From positions 62,001-126,000 of the forward strand of contig WHVD01000107.1 in assembly GCA_015178975.1 (NCBI GenBank): a stretch of 64,000 bases of DNA. The letters run 5' to 3'. Source of the DNA: Hysterangium stoloniferum. Lineage: Eukaryota; Basidiomycota; Agaricomycetes; Hysterangiales; Hysterangiaceae. Positions 35,398 to 45,858 of this stretch are shown here, piece after piece. The notes beneath the pieces are model-generated. The model was not told where the DNA came from, searched no databases, and saw only the letters and a list, made by a program, of their open reading frames with translations. Both the position numbers and the translations under genes were made by a program. Numbering within the stretch: position 1 is the first letter of the stretch; each line of letters opens with the position of its first letter.

Positions 35398-36062
35398 GTC
35401 ACAACAAGTGACTGGTCGTCACAATGAGTGACTGGTCGTCACAATGAGTGACTGGTCGTCACAATGAGTGACTGTCGTCACAATGAGTGACCATTGTCAC
35501 AATGAGTGACCAGTCGTCACAACAAGTGACTGTCGTCACAACGAGTGACTGTCGTCACAACGAGTGACCATTGTCACAACGAGTGACCATTGTCACAACG
35601 AGTGACCATTGTCACAACGAGTGACCATTGTCACAACGAGTGACCATTGTCACAACGAGTGACCATTGTCACAACGAGTGACTGTTGTCACAACGAGTGA
35701 CTGTTGTCACAACGAGTGACTGTTGTCACAACGAGTGACTGTTGTCACAACGAGTGACTGTTGTCACAACGAGTGACTGTTGTCACAACGAGTGACTGTT
35801 GTCACAACGAGTGACTGTTGTCACAACGAGTGACTGTTGTCACAACGAGTGACTGTTGTCACAACGAGTGACTGTTGTCACAACGAGTGACTGTTGTCAC
35901 AACGAGTGACTGTTGTCACAACGAGTGACTGTTGTCACAACGAGTGACTGTTGTCACAACGAGTGACTGTTGTCACAACGAGTGACTGTTGTCACAACGA
36001 GTGACTGTTGTCACAATGAGTGACTGTTGTCACAATGAGTGACTGTCATCACAACGAGTGAC
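35398..36062 (+). repeat. Minisatellite A, about 35 units of 19 bp
   Basis: The unit is GTCACAACGAGTGACTGTT, with GG/AT-type variants at the left end. Each junction forms the inverted pair GTGAC...GTCAC. The array is highly homogeneous in the middle (about 35690-36010), which suggests recent expansion. Confidence 0.95.
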
Positions 36063-36067
36063 ACACA

Positions 36068-36640
36068 CGACAGTCACAAGGACACGTGACAGTCACAAGG
36101 ACACGTGACAGTCACAAGGACACGTGACAGTCACAAGGACACGTGACAGTCACAAGGACACGTGACAGTCACAAGGACACATGACAGTCACAAGGACACG
36201 TGACAGTCACAAGGACACGTGACAGTCACAAGGACACGTGACAGTCACAAGGACACGTGACAGTCACAAGGACACGTGACAGTCACAAGGACACGTGACA
36301 GTCACAAGGACACGTGACAGTCACAAGGACACGTGACAGTCACAAGGACACGTGACAGTCACAAGGACACGTGACAGTCACAAGGACACGTGACAGTCAC
36401 AAGGACACGTGACAGTCACAAGGACACATGACAGTCACAAGGACACGTGACAGTCACAAGGACACGTGACAGTCACAAGGACACGTGACAGTCACAAGGA
36501 CACGTGACAGTCACAAGGACACGTGACAGTCACAAGGACACGTGACAGTCACAAGGACACGTGACAGTCACAAGGACACGTGACAGTCACAAGGACACGT
36601 GACAGTCACAAGGACACGTGACAGTCACAAGGACGTGCGA
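36068..36640 (+). repeat. Minisatellite B, about 30 units of 19 bp
   Basis: The unit is ACACGTGACAGTCACAAGG, almost invariant (rare ACACAT variant), containing the near-palindrome GTGACAGTCAC. It starts right after minisatellite A and ends about 110 bp before the 5' end of Helitron 1. Confidence 0.95.
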
Positions 36641-36748
36641 CAGTCACAAAAGGTGCATGATAGTCACAAGGCGCGACGGGTGTCACACACGCACTAGCAC
36701 GGGAATATTATGTCACATATTATGTCATTTGGGAATATTATCAATTAA

Positions 36749-36948
36749 TCAATATATAGTAAAGTTGTACGGTGGGCGGTGGGCGCTTTTAGGCACAGAA
36801 GGCGCCCCAATGTGTGAGGGTGCAGAGCACCCAAAGGCTTCCCTGATTAGGCTGCCCAGAAATGAGGGCGTGTTAGCGCCTGAATTCTTCAATTAGTCAG
36901 CACGGGTGCATTTTTGCACTCGCGGGAGTATTTAATGGTGCCGCAGGA
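36749..36948 (+). repeat. Helitron 5'-terminal repeat, copy 1
   Basis: About 200 bp matching 43542-43741. Differences are mostly C/T or G/A at CpG sites (for example GAGGGTGCAGAGCACCC against GAGGGCGCGGAGCGCCC). Confidence 0.85.
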
Positions 36949-38234
36949 CTATTTTGTGACGTGTGGAAGTACTTTTGTGACGTGTTTCGTGACACTGTAA
37001 CGGTGCGGAAGCCTGTGGTCAAGTCTCAAGGCTGCCACTCTTATCTCCCTTCCCCTCTCATCTAGCCGTCTCCTCCTCAGAGTTGCCATCTGGAATTATT
37101 TCTCAAGATATTAAACCTTTATCAAGGTGTGTTAAGACTGTATTTAATCCCATTTAATGTTGCTTTTCTAATTAATAATTATTTATTATCATGTTATCAT
37201 GCAGATAGAATCTGCCTCCCTTCTGGCCCTCTGCTCCTCATATTAGAGGTGGCCCTTCTCTGAAGTATTTCTGGACTCTTGGGGCTATATCAAAGGTGTG
37301 GTAAGTCCGTAGTAATTATTAATCAATTCTTGCTTTTTTGATTGATTAAATAATTTAATTGTAGTCAAATTGCCTTTTACTTCCTCTTATTGATAATTTT
37401 CCCATACACTGTTTGAAGGCTTTCCTATAATTTTCAGGTGGGCTTTGGGCTTCCTTATGCTGTTTTAAATTATTTATGCTTTATTTTCTGTATTTTTGGA
37501 TTATTTTAGAGCCAATTGTGCAACTTATTTTTTTCTCCCACTCTCCCCTACTTTTGTGAGTGCTCCCTATCAGTATGTAGAGTATTGAAGGTGAATTGTG
37601 TCTCTGGAATTGATTTTACCTTTTTATCCTTATGGATAATTTATACAGTTGTCATTGACCCCCATTGTGTTGTGTTTTGGGTTTATTGCTATTTCTACTC
37701 CCCCTGGAAAATATAAAGCACCTCCAGGTTAGTATTTATTCTCTCTCTTATGTTATTAAAAGTTATTAATGCTTTATTTTTCATGTTTTTGGGTCATTTT
37801 AGACCTATTTGTCTGATTTCTTTTTGTCTCACACTTTCCACTCCTTTTGTGAGTACTCTCTGTGAGTAGAGTGGAGTATTAAAGGTAAGTCCCATCCCTG
37901 TGTTTAATTTCACCTTTCTTTGCTTAATGATTATTCATACAGTGGAATTAATTAACTCCTATTGTGTGGCTTTTTTGCTTTTTTGCTGTTTCTATTCCTC
38001 CTGGAAGATAAGAAGCTCCTTAAGGTTAGTATTGATAACTTCCCTTATTCTGTGAAAACTGATTTATACTTTATTTTTCATATTTTTGATTGATTTTAGC
38101 CTAATCCAATTCAACTTACTCTGTCACTCCTCTCCCTCTTTCTTTAATAGGTTTTCTACATCTGCTGCTGTTATTTTGTTTTAGATAAGCCATACAGCTC
38201 CCTTTGTCATATTGCACTGGCATTTTGCTCTTGA
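36949..38234 (+). other. Helitron 1 5' leader, no gene seen
   Basis: AT-rich non-coding leader with two rough internal duplications: the phrases CTTTATTTT(C/T)(A/T)TTTTTGG and CCTCCTGGAA(A/G)ATA recur at about 37480-37720 and 37770-38010. It probably contains the promoter and introns of the RepHel transcript. Confidence 0.5.
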
Positions 38235-38252
38235 GTGGATCCCTCCATTATT

Positions 38253-41200
38253 ATGGATCGAACACCTGAGCATAATCGGGAGGAGGAGCGAAGGCAGCAT
38301 AGGGCACAATTGCAAATGACATCTCCATCTGATCGTCATTGGCGTTTAGTTGTGTTGCAAGTGGCTCTGTTGCAGGTGGCTCTGTTGCAGGTGGCTCTGT
38401 TGCAGGTGGCTCTGCTGCAGGTGGCTCTGCTACAGGTGGCTGTGCTGCAGGTGGCTCTGCTGCAGGTGGCTGTGCTGCAGGTGGCTCTGCTGCAGGTGGC
38501 TCTGCTGCAGGTGGCTCTGCTGCAGGTGGCTCTGCTGCAGGTGGCTCTGCTGCAGGTGGCTCTGCTGCAGGTGGCTCTGCTGCAGGTGGCTCTGCTGCAG
38601 GTGGCTCTGCTGCTCTGCTGCAGGTGGCTCTGCTGCAGGTGGCTCTGCTGCAAGTGGCTCTGCTGCAAGTGGCTCTACTGTAGGTGGCTCTACTATAGTT
38701 GGCTCTGATGCAATGGCTCTCTTGTGTAGGCAGTATGAAGATTTGCCACCATTACAACCTCTTAGATGGGGTCGTGGATGAGGAAATCCAGCTGCTCAAA
38801 TTGTCCAATCTGCACCAGTCCAGCATAGTCATCCACCTGTTAATGCCATGCCACACCTCCAGGCACAGGTACCCTTTTTGCAGTCAGCCCCACCACAGCC
38901 CCACCATCCACCTGGAAATCCAGTTCCACAACAACAACAACCACCTATTATGCAGTGGGCACCACCACAGATTCACTATCCACCTGGAAATCCAGTTCCA
39001 CAACAACAACAGCTACAGTTAGCCCTACCTCCAGCTATTTCCCTACCCCCAGCTATTTTACAGCCTGCAGCTATGCCTCCACCTCCACCTCCACCTCCCA
39101 TTTCACAATTACCCATTGGACGGCAACCAGTTGTGGAGGACAGATTCCAAAGACATGACTTGGGACATATGGACATACAGTGTTCAGACTGTGGAGCTTT
39201 ACACTGGATGGATGAGTCTATCTCAAATAGCTCTAAGACAAATCCAAAATTTGGCAAATGTTGCAAGTGAGGAAAGGTGGCCCTTCCAATACTTGAGCCA
39301 GTCCCTCATACTTTAAGATCTCTCCTGGAGGGTAATACAGACAACAGCAGGGAATTTCTCAAGAATATTCGTGCCTATAATAATGCTTTTGCATTTACAT
39401 CACTGGGTATCAATTTGGATGAGTCTGTCTTGCAGGGTGGTGGTGGCCCATATGTCTTCAAAATCCATGGGGAATTGTATCATCAGCATGGTTCCTTGAT
39501 TCCTTATGGAGAGGGTGTATCACGTAGTTATGCTCAGCTTTACATCCATGATCCTGCATTGGCACAGGAGCATGGACTGATGCAGGCATTGCAGCAGAGG
39601 CAGAATCACAGGGCAAATAGAAGCCTAAACAACCAAACCTTTTCTGACTTGCAGGATATGATGGAGCAATATAATCCCTTTATACAACTCTATCGCCAGG
39701 CACATGAGCGATTGAGGACACAGGCAGAGACTCCAAGGTTGCATGTCAGGCTGAGCTACAAGGCTTTTAATGATCCCAGACAGTACAACCTTCCAACTGG
39801 TGATGAACTTGCAGTTATTCTTCCTGGAGAGGGTGATACAGGTCGTGGTGATCCAAGGGATATTATTGTTCAGAGGAGGGGGGGCCAGTTCCATCATGTG
39901 CATGAAGCACAAGCCATTTATACACCCCTTCATTATGTCATGCTCTTCCCCAGAGGTGAGTGTGGTTGGTCATGGGATATTCCCTATGCAAATCAAAATT
40001 GGCAGCCCCAGCCTGGACAGCAGGATGAAGAAGGTGAAGATGAAGAAAAAAGTTGGAAAGTGACCCAATGTGAATATTATGCCTATCGCCTATTTCCCAG
40101 AGCATATGAAGCCATGACCCTTTTTTATGCACAAAAGCTATTCCAACAGTATATTGTCAATGCCTGGGCAGTAATAGAGCAGCGCAGATTGAGATTTCTC
40201 AGGGATAATCAACCAAGGTTACGTGCAGAACTCTACAACCAGGTGGTTGATGCAGTTACAAATCAGGATGTCAGTACAGATGCCAATAGTATTGGCCAGA
40301 GGGTCATACTCCCTTCTACATTTACTGGCAGTTCAAGGGATATGAGACAAAGTCTACAAAATTCATTTGCAATTGCATGCAAGTATGGCAATGCCAGCTG
40401 CTTCATCACCATGACAGCCAATCCCAAGTGGAAGGAGGTTACTGATGAATTGCTTCCTGGACAGACTGCTGCTGATCATCCTGATTTGGTCTCCCGTGTC
40501 TTTGCTGCCAAGAAGGCTAAGTTGCTCAAGATGATTACAGAGGACCAGATCTTTGGGAGAACAGTAGCCCATATCCATGTCATTGAATTCCAAAAGTGGG
40601 GTCTTCCACACATGCACTGCCTCATATGGTTTGATGACCAGAATAAGCCAAGGACATCAGAAGATGTTGACTCATTTGTTTCTACCTGTTTTCCAGATCC
40701 TGAAACACATCCCAGACTATTTAATTTAGTAGGTCAACTCATGACCCATGGTCCCTGTGGAGCTGAACATCCAAATGCAGCCTGTATGGTTGACAAGAAG
40801 TGCAGTAAATACTATCCAAAGGATTGGTGTGAAGCCACTGTTGTCAATGAGGAAGGCTATCCAGCATATGCTCGCCCCAACAATGGAAGAGTTTATGAAA
40901 CTCCCAAGTTTACATATGACAATAGACATGTTGTCCCTTACTCCCCCATTTTGATTCTCACCTTTGAATGCCACATCAATGTAGAGTTGACTTTTACCAA
41001 TAGGTCAATGAAGTACATGCATAAATACTGTTACAAGGGCCATGATCGTACAACTATGGAATTTGGAAACACACCAGATGAAATTCAACAGTACCTTGAT
41101 GCACGTTATGTCAGTGCACATGAATCTGTCTGGCAATTAATGCATAATGAACTCCACACCCAGGTTCCTGCAGTAATGGCACTTGGGGTCCATCTTCCTG

Positions 41201-43368
41201 GGGAAAACACTGTACTTTTTGATGGTGATCAAGGTCCTGCTGAGGCTTTACAAAGGGCAGAGCGTTCAGGGACAACTCTCATGGCTAATTTTGAAGCTAA
41301 TGCCAAGGGTCTCATTGGTTATAATGGACAGGGTGCCCAGGACACATTTTATATGGACTTTCCTGAGTATTTCACATATGTCCCCAAGAAGAAATCATGG
41401 AAGCCACGTCAAAGTGGTTTTTCCATAGGGCACATTCATTTTGTCAATATTGCCAGTGGGGAAAGATTCCACCTCCATACTTTGCTCACTGTTGTCAAAG
41501 GTGCCACCTCATTTGAACAGCTCAGGACTTTTCAGGGTGAGACTTATCCCACATTTCAGCAAGCCTGTGTTGCACGTGGTTTGCTTGAAGATGACCGCCA
41601 GTGGCACATGTGCCTCACAGAAGCCAGTCACATAGAGTCTGGGTTTCAACTTTGCAGGTTGTTTGCCATCATTTTGACCATGTCCTCCCCTGCACAACCC
41701 CATGAACTCTGGAATGACTTTAAAGTATTTCTTTGTGATGATTTGAAGTTCATACTTCAGCAAAAACATGGCATTGTCAATCCATCACCACACAGGATTT
41801 ATGACTTTGGTCTCTATGAGATTGATAAGATCCTCTGCTATTCTGGAAAGTCCCTCTCACACTATCCAACCATGCCAAACTGCACTGATGTTTGGGATGG
41901 GATTGTTGGCAACCATCTCATTAGGGAGCAGTCAGATTATGATGTCAATATTGAGCATGCCAGTGCCCAAGCCAATCTTGAAAAGTGCAATCCTGAACAG
42001 CGAGCTGCCTTTGAGACTATCATGAAGGCAGTGGATGAGGAGCAGCAGGGCAAATTGCTTTTTGTGAATGGTCTAGGTGGCACTGGCAAGTCCTTTGTAT
42101 GGAATACTCTGGCATATGCATGTTGTGCGAAGGGCTACATTGTGCTTTGTGTGGCATCTTCTGGAATTGCATCAATGATTCTCAAAGGTGGTCGCACTTC
42201 TCACAGCACATTTTCAATCCCTGTTCCCTGTGAGAAGGATGCTCTATGTTATATCAAAAAGGGTTCAGAAAAAGCAGAGCTCATGAAGAAGGTCCGACTG
42301 ATTATCCGGGATGAAGTTCCCATGCAGTCACGTTTCACATGTGAGGCAGTTGACAGAACCCTGAGGGATTTATTAGACAAGGAGGATCTTCCCTTTGGAG
42401 GGATTCCTGTGGCCTGGGGAGGTGACTTCCAGCAGACTTTGCCTGTTGTACCTAAGGGTTCAAAAGAACAGATCATTGGACAATGTATCCAGAAATCAGA
42501 ACTCTGGAAGCATATCAAGGTACTGTTCTTGAAAAAGAATATGCAGGTGGACCAGGATGATCCAGATAGTCAACAGTTTGCTCAGTGGCTATTGGATATA
42601 GGCCATGGAAAGGATTTACCTTTGGATCATACAATGGATATCCCTCCTCATATGATCTGTGGTCCAGAAATGTCTGATCTAATTGCAGAGATATATCCAG
42701 ACATCCATGTGGATAGAGACCAAAGAGATTGGCAAGATGAAGACTTCTTAGACCGGGCAATTCTGTGTCCAAGGAATTCAGAAGTAGATGAGATTAATTC
42801 AGAACTTCTGAATAAATTCCCTGGAAAGAGTCGTATGTACCACAGTGCTGATACTGCAGAGAGAGACAGTGAGACAGAGATGTATCCTGTAGAGTATTTG
42901 AACGGGCTGAACTTTGGTGGAATCTCACCAAGTCGACTTGAGGTGAAGCCAGGAGTGCCATTGATGCTGTTACGGAACATAGATCCACAGAGGGGGCTTT
43001 TCAATGGGACACGATTGCGATTGGTGAAAATGGAAAATCATTTGCTTCAAGTGCGGATCCTAACTGGACCATGTACTGGAAAAATGGCATTTCTTTCATG
43101 GATCAAAATAATTACAAATGATGACCAACTGCCATTTAAACTGCATCGTATTCAGTTTCCAGTGCAGTTAGCATTTGCAATGACGATTAACAAGTCACAG
43201 GGACAGTCTTTGAAAGTGGTAGGAATAGATTTGAGAATGGCAGTGTTTGGACATGGGCAATTGTATGTGAGACTTTCAAGGGGAAGAAGTTGGAATAGGA
43301 TAAAAATATTATTAAAAGAGACAAAGAGAACAGCAAATATAGTGTACAAAGATGTATTATTAGATTGA
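38253..43368 (+). CDS. Helitron RepHel: zinc finger, HUH Rep nuclease, Pif1-type helicase
   Basis: This protein cuts and unwinds element DNA for rolling-circle transposition. The main open part (39277-43368) is 1363 codons. The Rep domain has the HUH motif GLPHMHCLIWF (about 40600) and the two-tyrosine motif KYMHKYCYKG (about 41011). The SF1/Pif1 helicase shows Walker A GLGGTGKSF (about 42072), Walker B LIIRDE (about 42298), WGGDFQQTLPV, and the C-terminal INKSQGQSL and YVRLSRGRS motifs. In the same frame upstream (about 38700-39267) are a Pro/Gln-rich leader and CSDCGALHW...CCK, the zinc finger usual before GKV. Only two in-frame TGA codons break it, at 39268-39270 (CCK-stop-GKV) and about 38779. 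Both fit CGA-to-TGA change. An ATG at 38253 (MDRTPEHNREEERR) is a likely true start, but its frame is shifted by the minisatellite or an intron. Confidence 0.88.
38355..38695 (+). repeat. 15-bp minisatellite in the 5' part of RepHel
   Basis: About 22 units of GTGGCTCTGCTGCAG, with one irregular 23-bp step at about 38600-38622 that changes frame. All three forward frames are open (LLQVA, AAGGS or CCRWL repeats), so length alone says nothing about coding. Confidence 0.95.
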
Positions 43369-43741
43369 AATTTTAATGTATTTATTGTTTTGATTGAATT
43401 TTTTTAACAGTGATGGTGATATGTAAATACTTAGAAGTGCTTGGAAATACTTAAGAGTCATGGACATGGGGGGGTTTGGGGGGCTTTGCCCCCCAACAAG
43501 CCGGAGCCCGCAGCATAGCAAGGGTTCCCAGGCTTGTCCTATCAATATATAGTAAAGTTGTACGGTAGGTGGTGGGCATTTTTAGGCGCCAAAGGTGCCC
43601 CAATGCGTGAGGGCGCGGAGCGCCCGAAGGCTTTCCTGATTAGGCCGCCCAGAAATGAGGGCGTGTTAGCGCCCGAATTCTTCAATTAGTCAGCATGGGT
43701 GCATTTTTGCACTCGCAGGAGTATTTAATGGTGCCGCAGGA

Positions 43742-44338
43742 GCTTTTCTGACAGCGTGGGAGCATTTGTGGTGCCGTGGGAGTATTTTTAATGCGCGGAG
43801 GTATTTTGTGACACGCTGAAGTATTTGTCCCACGCGCGGGAGTATTTTGTCACGTGCGCGGAAGTATTATGTCACATGCGTGGAGGTATTTTCCGATGCC
43901 GTGGGAGCATTTTTGAAATGCACTGGAGTATTTGTCTCATGCGCGGAACCATTTCATATGCCCTAATGGAAACATTTCCCACGCACCTCCAATAGAATTT
44001 CCCGTGCTCTTCATGTCAGCATTTCCCGTGCCATTCACATAAGCATTTCCTGCACAGTTCACATAGCCATTTCCCATGCCCTTCACCCGACCATTTTTCG
44101 CACCCTAATGGAAACATTTCCCACGCACCTCCAATAGAATTTCCTGCGCCCTTCATGTCAGCATTTCCTGTGCCATTCATGTAAGCATTTCCCGCGCAGT
44201 TCACATACAAATTTCCCATGGCCTTCACAGGACTATTTCCCACACCCCTCAGGGACACATTTCCCACAACGTTTCCAGATGAATTCCCCACGCCGTTTTG
44301 GGGGAGTATTTCCCATGCCCTTCATGGAAGCATTCGAT
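43742..44338 (+). repeat. Degenerate GC-rich repeats in Helitron 2
   Basis: First come imperfect units built on GCGYGGGAGTATTTTGTCAC, then imperfect 27-bp-class units built on AGCATTTCCCGYGCCCTTCA. CpG decay is evident between units. The long minus-strand frame across them reflects the repeat. Confidence 0.8.
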
Positions 44339-44570
44339 AAAATACAATAAATGAAAATAAAATGTTTAAAAATAAAATAAAATAGAATAAATCGAAATAA
44401 AATACAGTGAATGAAAATAAAATGCTTCAAAATAAAATAAAATCGGAAAAATCAAAATAAAATACAATAAATTAAAATAAAATATTTAAAAGTAGAATAA
44501 AATAAATCAAAATAAAATGCAATAAATTAAAATACAATAAAATATGTCAAAATACAATACAATATATCAA
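44339..44570 (+). repeat. AAAATAAAAT-type low-complexity stretch
   Basis: Runs of AAAATAAAATAGAATAAATC and related words. A similar stretch at 48172-48310 follows the third satellite block, suggesting that the same module order is repeated there. Confidence 0.85.
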
Positions 44571-44754
44571 TGCTCAATGCATGGTCTATTAATGTTTCTT
44601 CAATGCTTATCAATTCTCAATCAATGATCCATGAATGCTTAATGAATGTTCTCCTCTTCTCAATCAATGCTATATCATATCAATGCTGTGTCAATTGCAC
44701 ATCAATTCCAGTTGAATCAACTCAATTTCTATTCAGAACTGTACAGTTACTCCA

Positions 44755-44940
44755 TCTGAAACCATTACTCCTTTTGAAACCATTACTCCTTTTGAAACCA
44801 TTACTCCTTTTGAAACCATTACTCCTTTTGAAACCATTACTCCTTTTGAAACCATTACTCCTTTTGAAACTGTTGTTCCTTTTGTACCCATTGTTCCTTT
44901 TGAAACCATTGTTCCATTTGAAACCATTGTTCCATTTGTG
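44755..44940 (+). repeat. 18-bp minisatellite, about 10 units
   Basis: The unit is GAAACCATTACTCCTTTT, with later units changed to ATTGTTCC. Confidence 0.9.
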
Positions 44941-45111
44941 ATATTTCTTTCTGTCTTTTGTAATACCTTTTGTAATGGTTTCTGTTCTTTAAACAGTTTC
45001 CATTCTTACACTTTTGTGACTGTTGTTTTCTTTTGTAACCTTTGTTTCCTTCCTTTGTAACCAGTATGTTCTTTGTAACCTTTGTTCTGTTCCTTTGTAA
45101 CTGGTATGTAC

Positions 45112-45252
45112 TTTGTAACGGGTGTTTCCGTTGTAACGGGTGTTTCCATTGTAACGGGTGTTTCCTTTGTAATGGGTGTTTCCATTGTAACGGGTGTTTC
45201 CATTGTAACACGTGTTTCCATTGCAATAACGGGTGTTTCCATTGTAATAATG
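45112..45252 (+). repeat. 18-bp minisatellite, about 7 units
   Basis: The unit is GTAACGGGTGTTTCCATT, preceded by more diverged GTAACC relatives from about 45010. Confidence 0.9.
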
Positions 45253-45364
45253 GGTGTCATTCTAAGCTAACTTTCCTTTCTAACGTGACTTTCCATTCTA
45301 AAGTGACTTCCCATCCTTTAAAGACTTTCTGTCCATTAAAGACTTTCTGAACACTTTCCATTCT

Positions 45365-45690
45365 TACGTTCTACGAGACTTTACGTTCTACGAGACTTTA
45401 CGTTCTACGAGACTTTACGTTCTACGAGACTTTACGTTCTACGAGACTTTACGTTCTACGAGACTTTACGTTCTACGAGACTTTACGTTCTACGAGACTT
45501 TACGTTCTACGAGACTTTACGTTCTACGAGACTTTACGTTCTACGAGACTTTACGTTCTACGAGACTTTACGTTCTACGAGACTTTACGTTCTACGAGAC
45601 TTTACGTTCTACGAGACTTTACGTTCTACGAGACTTTACGTTCTACGAGACTTTACGTTCTACGAGACTTTACGTTCTACGAGACTTTAC
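45365..45690 (+). repeat. 17-bp minisatellite, about 19 units
   Basis: The unit is ACGTTCTACGAGACTTT. The copies are virtually identical, which indicates very recent expansion or active homogenisation, in contrast to the decayed repeats beside it. Confidence 0.95.
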
Positions 45691-45858
45691 ATTTGAAAGC
45701 AATTTCCTTGACAATGAGTCTCAGAAATACTTAAGAGTTGTCGATGCGGGGGGGTTTGGGGGGCTGCACCCCCCAACAAGCCGGAGCCCGCAGCAAAGTT
45801 GTGGGGCAGGTCACGAAGTGACCGCCCCGCAGCGTAGCAAGGGTTCCCAGGCTTGTCC

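Larger units (their letters stand above)
36749..43539 (+). mobile_element. Helitron 1, autonomous type, nearly intact
   Basis: The 5' end is defined by TCAATATATAGTAAAGTTG preceded by A; the same end recurs at 43542. The 3' region contains a GGGGGGCTTTGCCCCCC hairpin (about 43472-43488) and ends with CAAGCCGG...GGCTTGTCC followed by T. The same 3' end recurs at 45750-45858. The element carries a full RepHel gene. No target duplication is expected for a Helitron, and the A|T flanks fit. The exact last base is uncertain by a few nucleotides. Confidence 0.85.
43542..45858 (+). mobile_element. Helitron 2, non-autonomous, inserted at the 3' end of Helitron 1
   Basis: It shares the 5' 200 bp (TCAATATATAGTAAAGTTG start) and the 3' about 100-150 bp (GGGGGGTTTGGGGGGCT...CCCCCCAACAAGCCGG...GGCTTGTCC) with Helitron 1 and starts two bases after its end. 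The 3' copy has an extra 40-bp segment with GGTCACGAAGTGACC. The 2.3-kb interior contains no gene, only satellites. It must depend on RepHel supplied elsewhere. Confidence 0.8.

Noticed and set aside
35398..36640. CRISPR-like array
   Set aside because: The repeats are contiguous without variable spacers, and the context is eukaryotic (introns, LTR elements), so this is a minisatellite.
38336..38708. Open frames of LLQVA, AAGGS or CCRWL repeats
   Set aside because: All three plus frames and one minus frame are open because the 15-bp unit has no stop codon. Only the flanking non-repeat parts can be evaluated.
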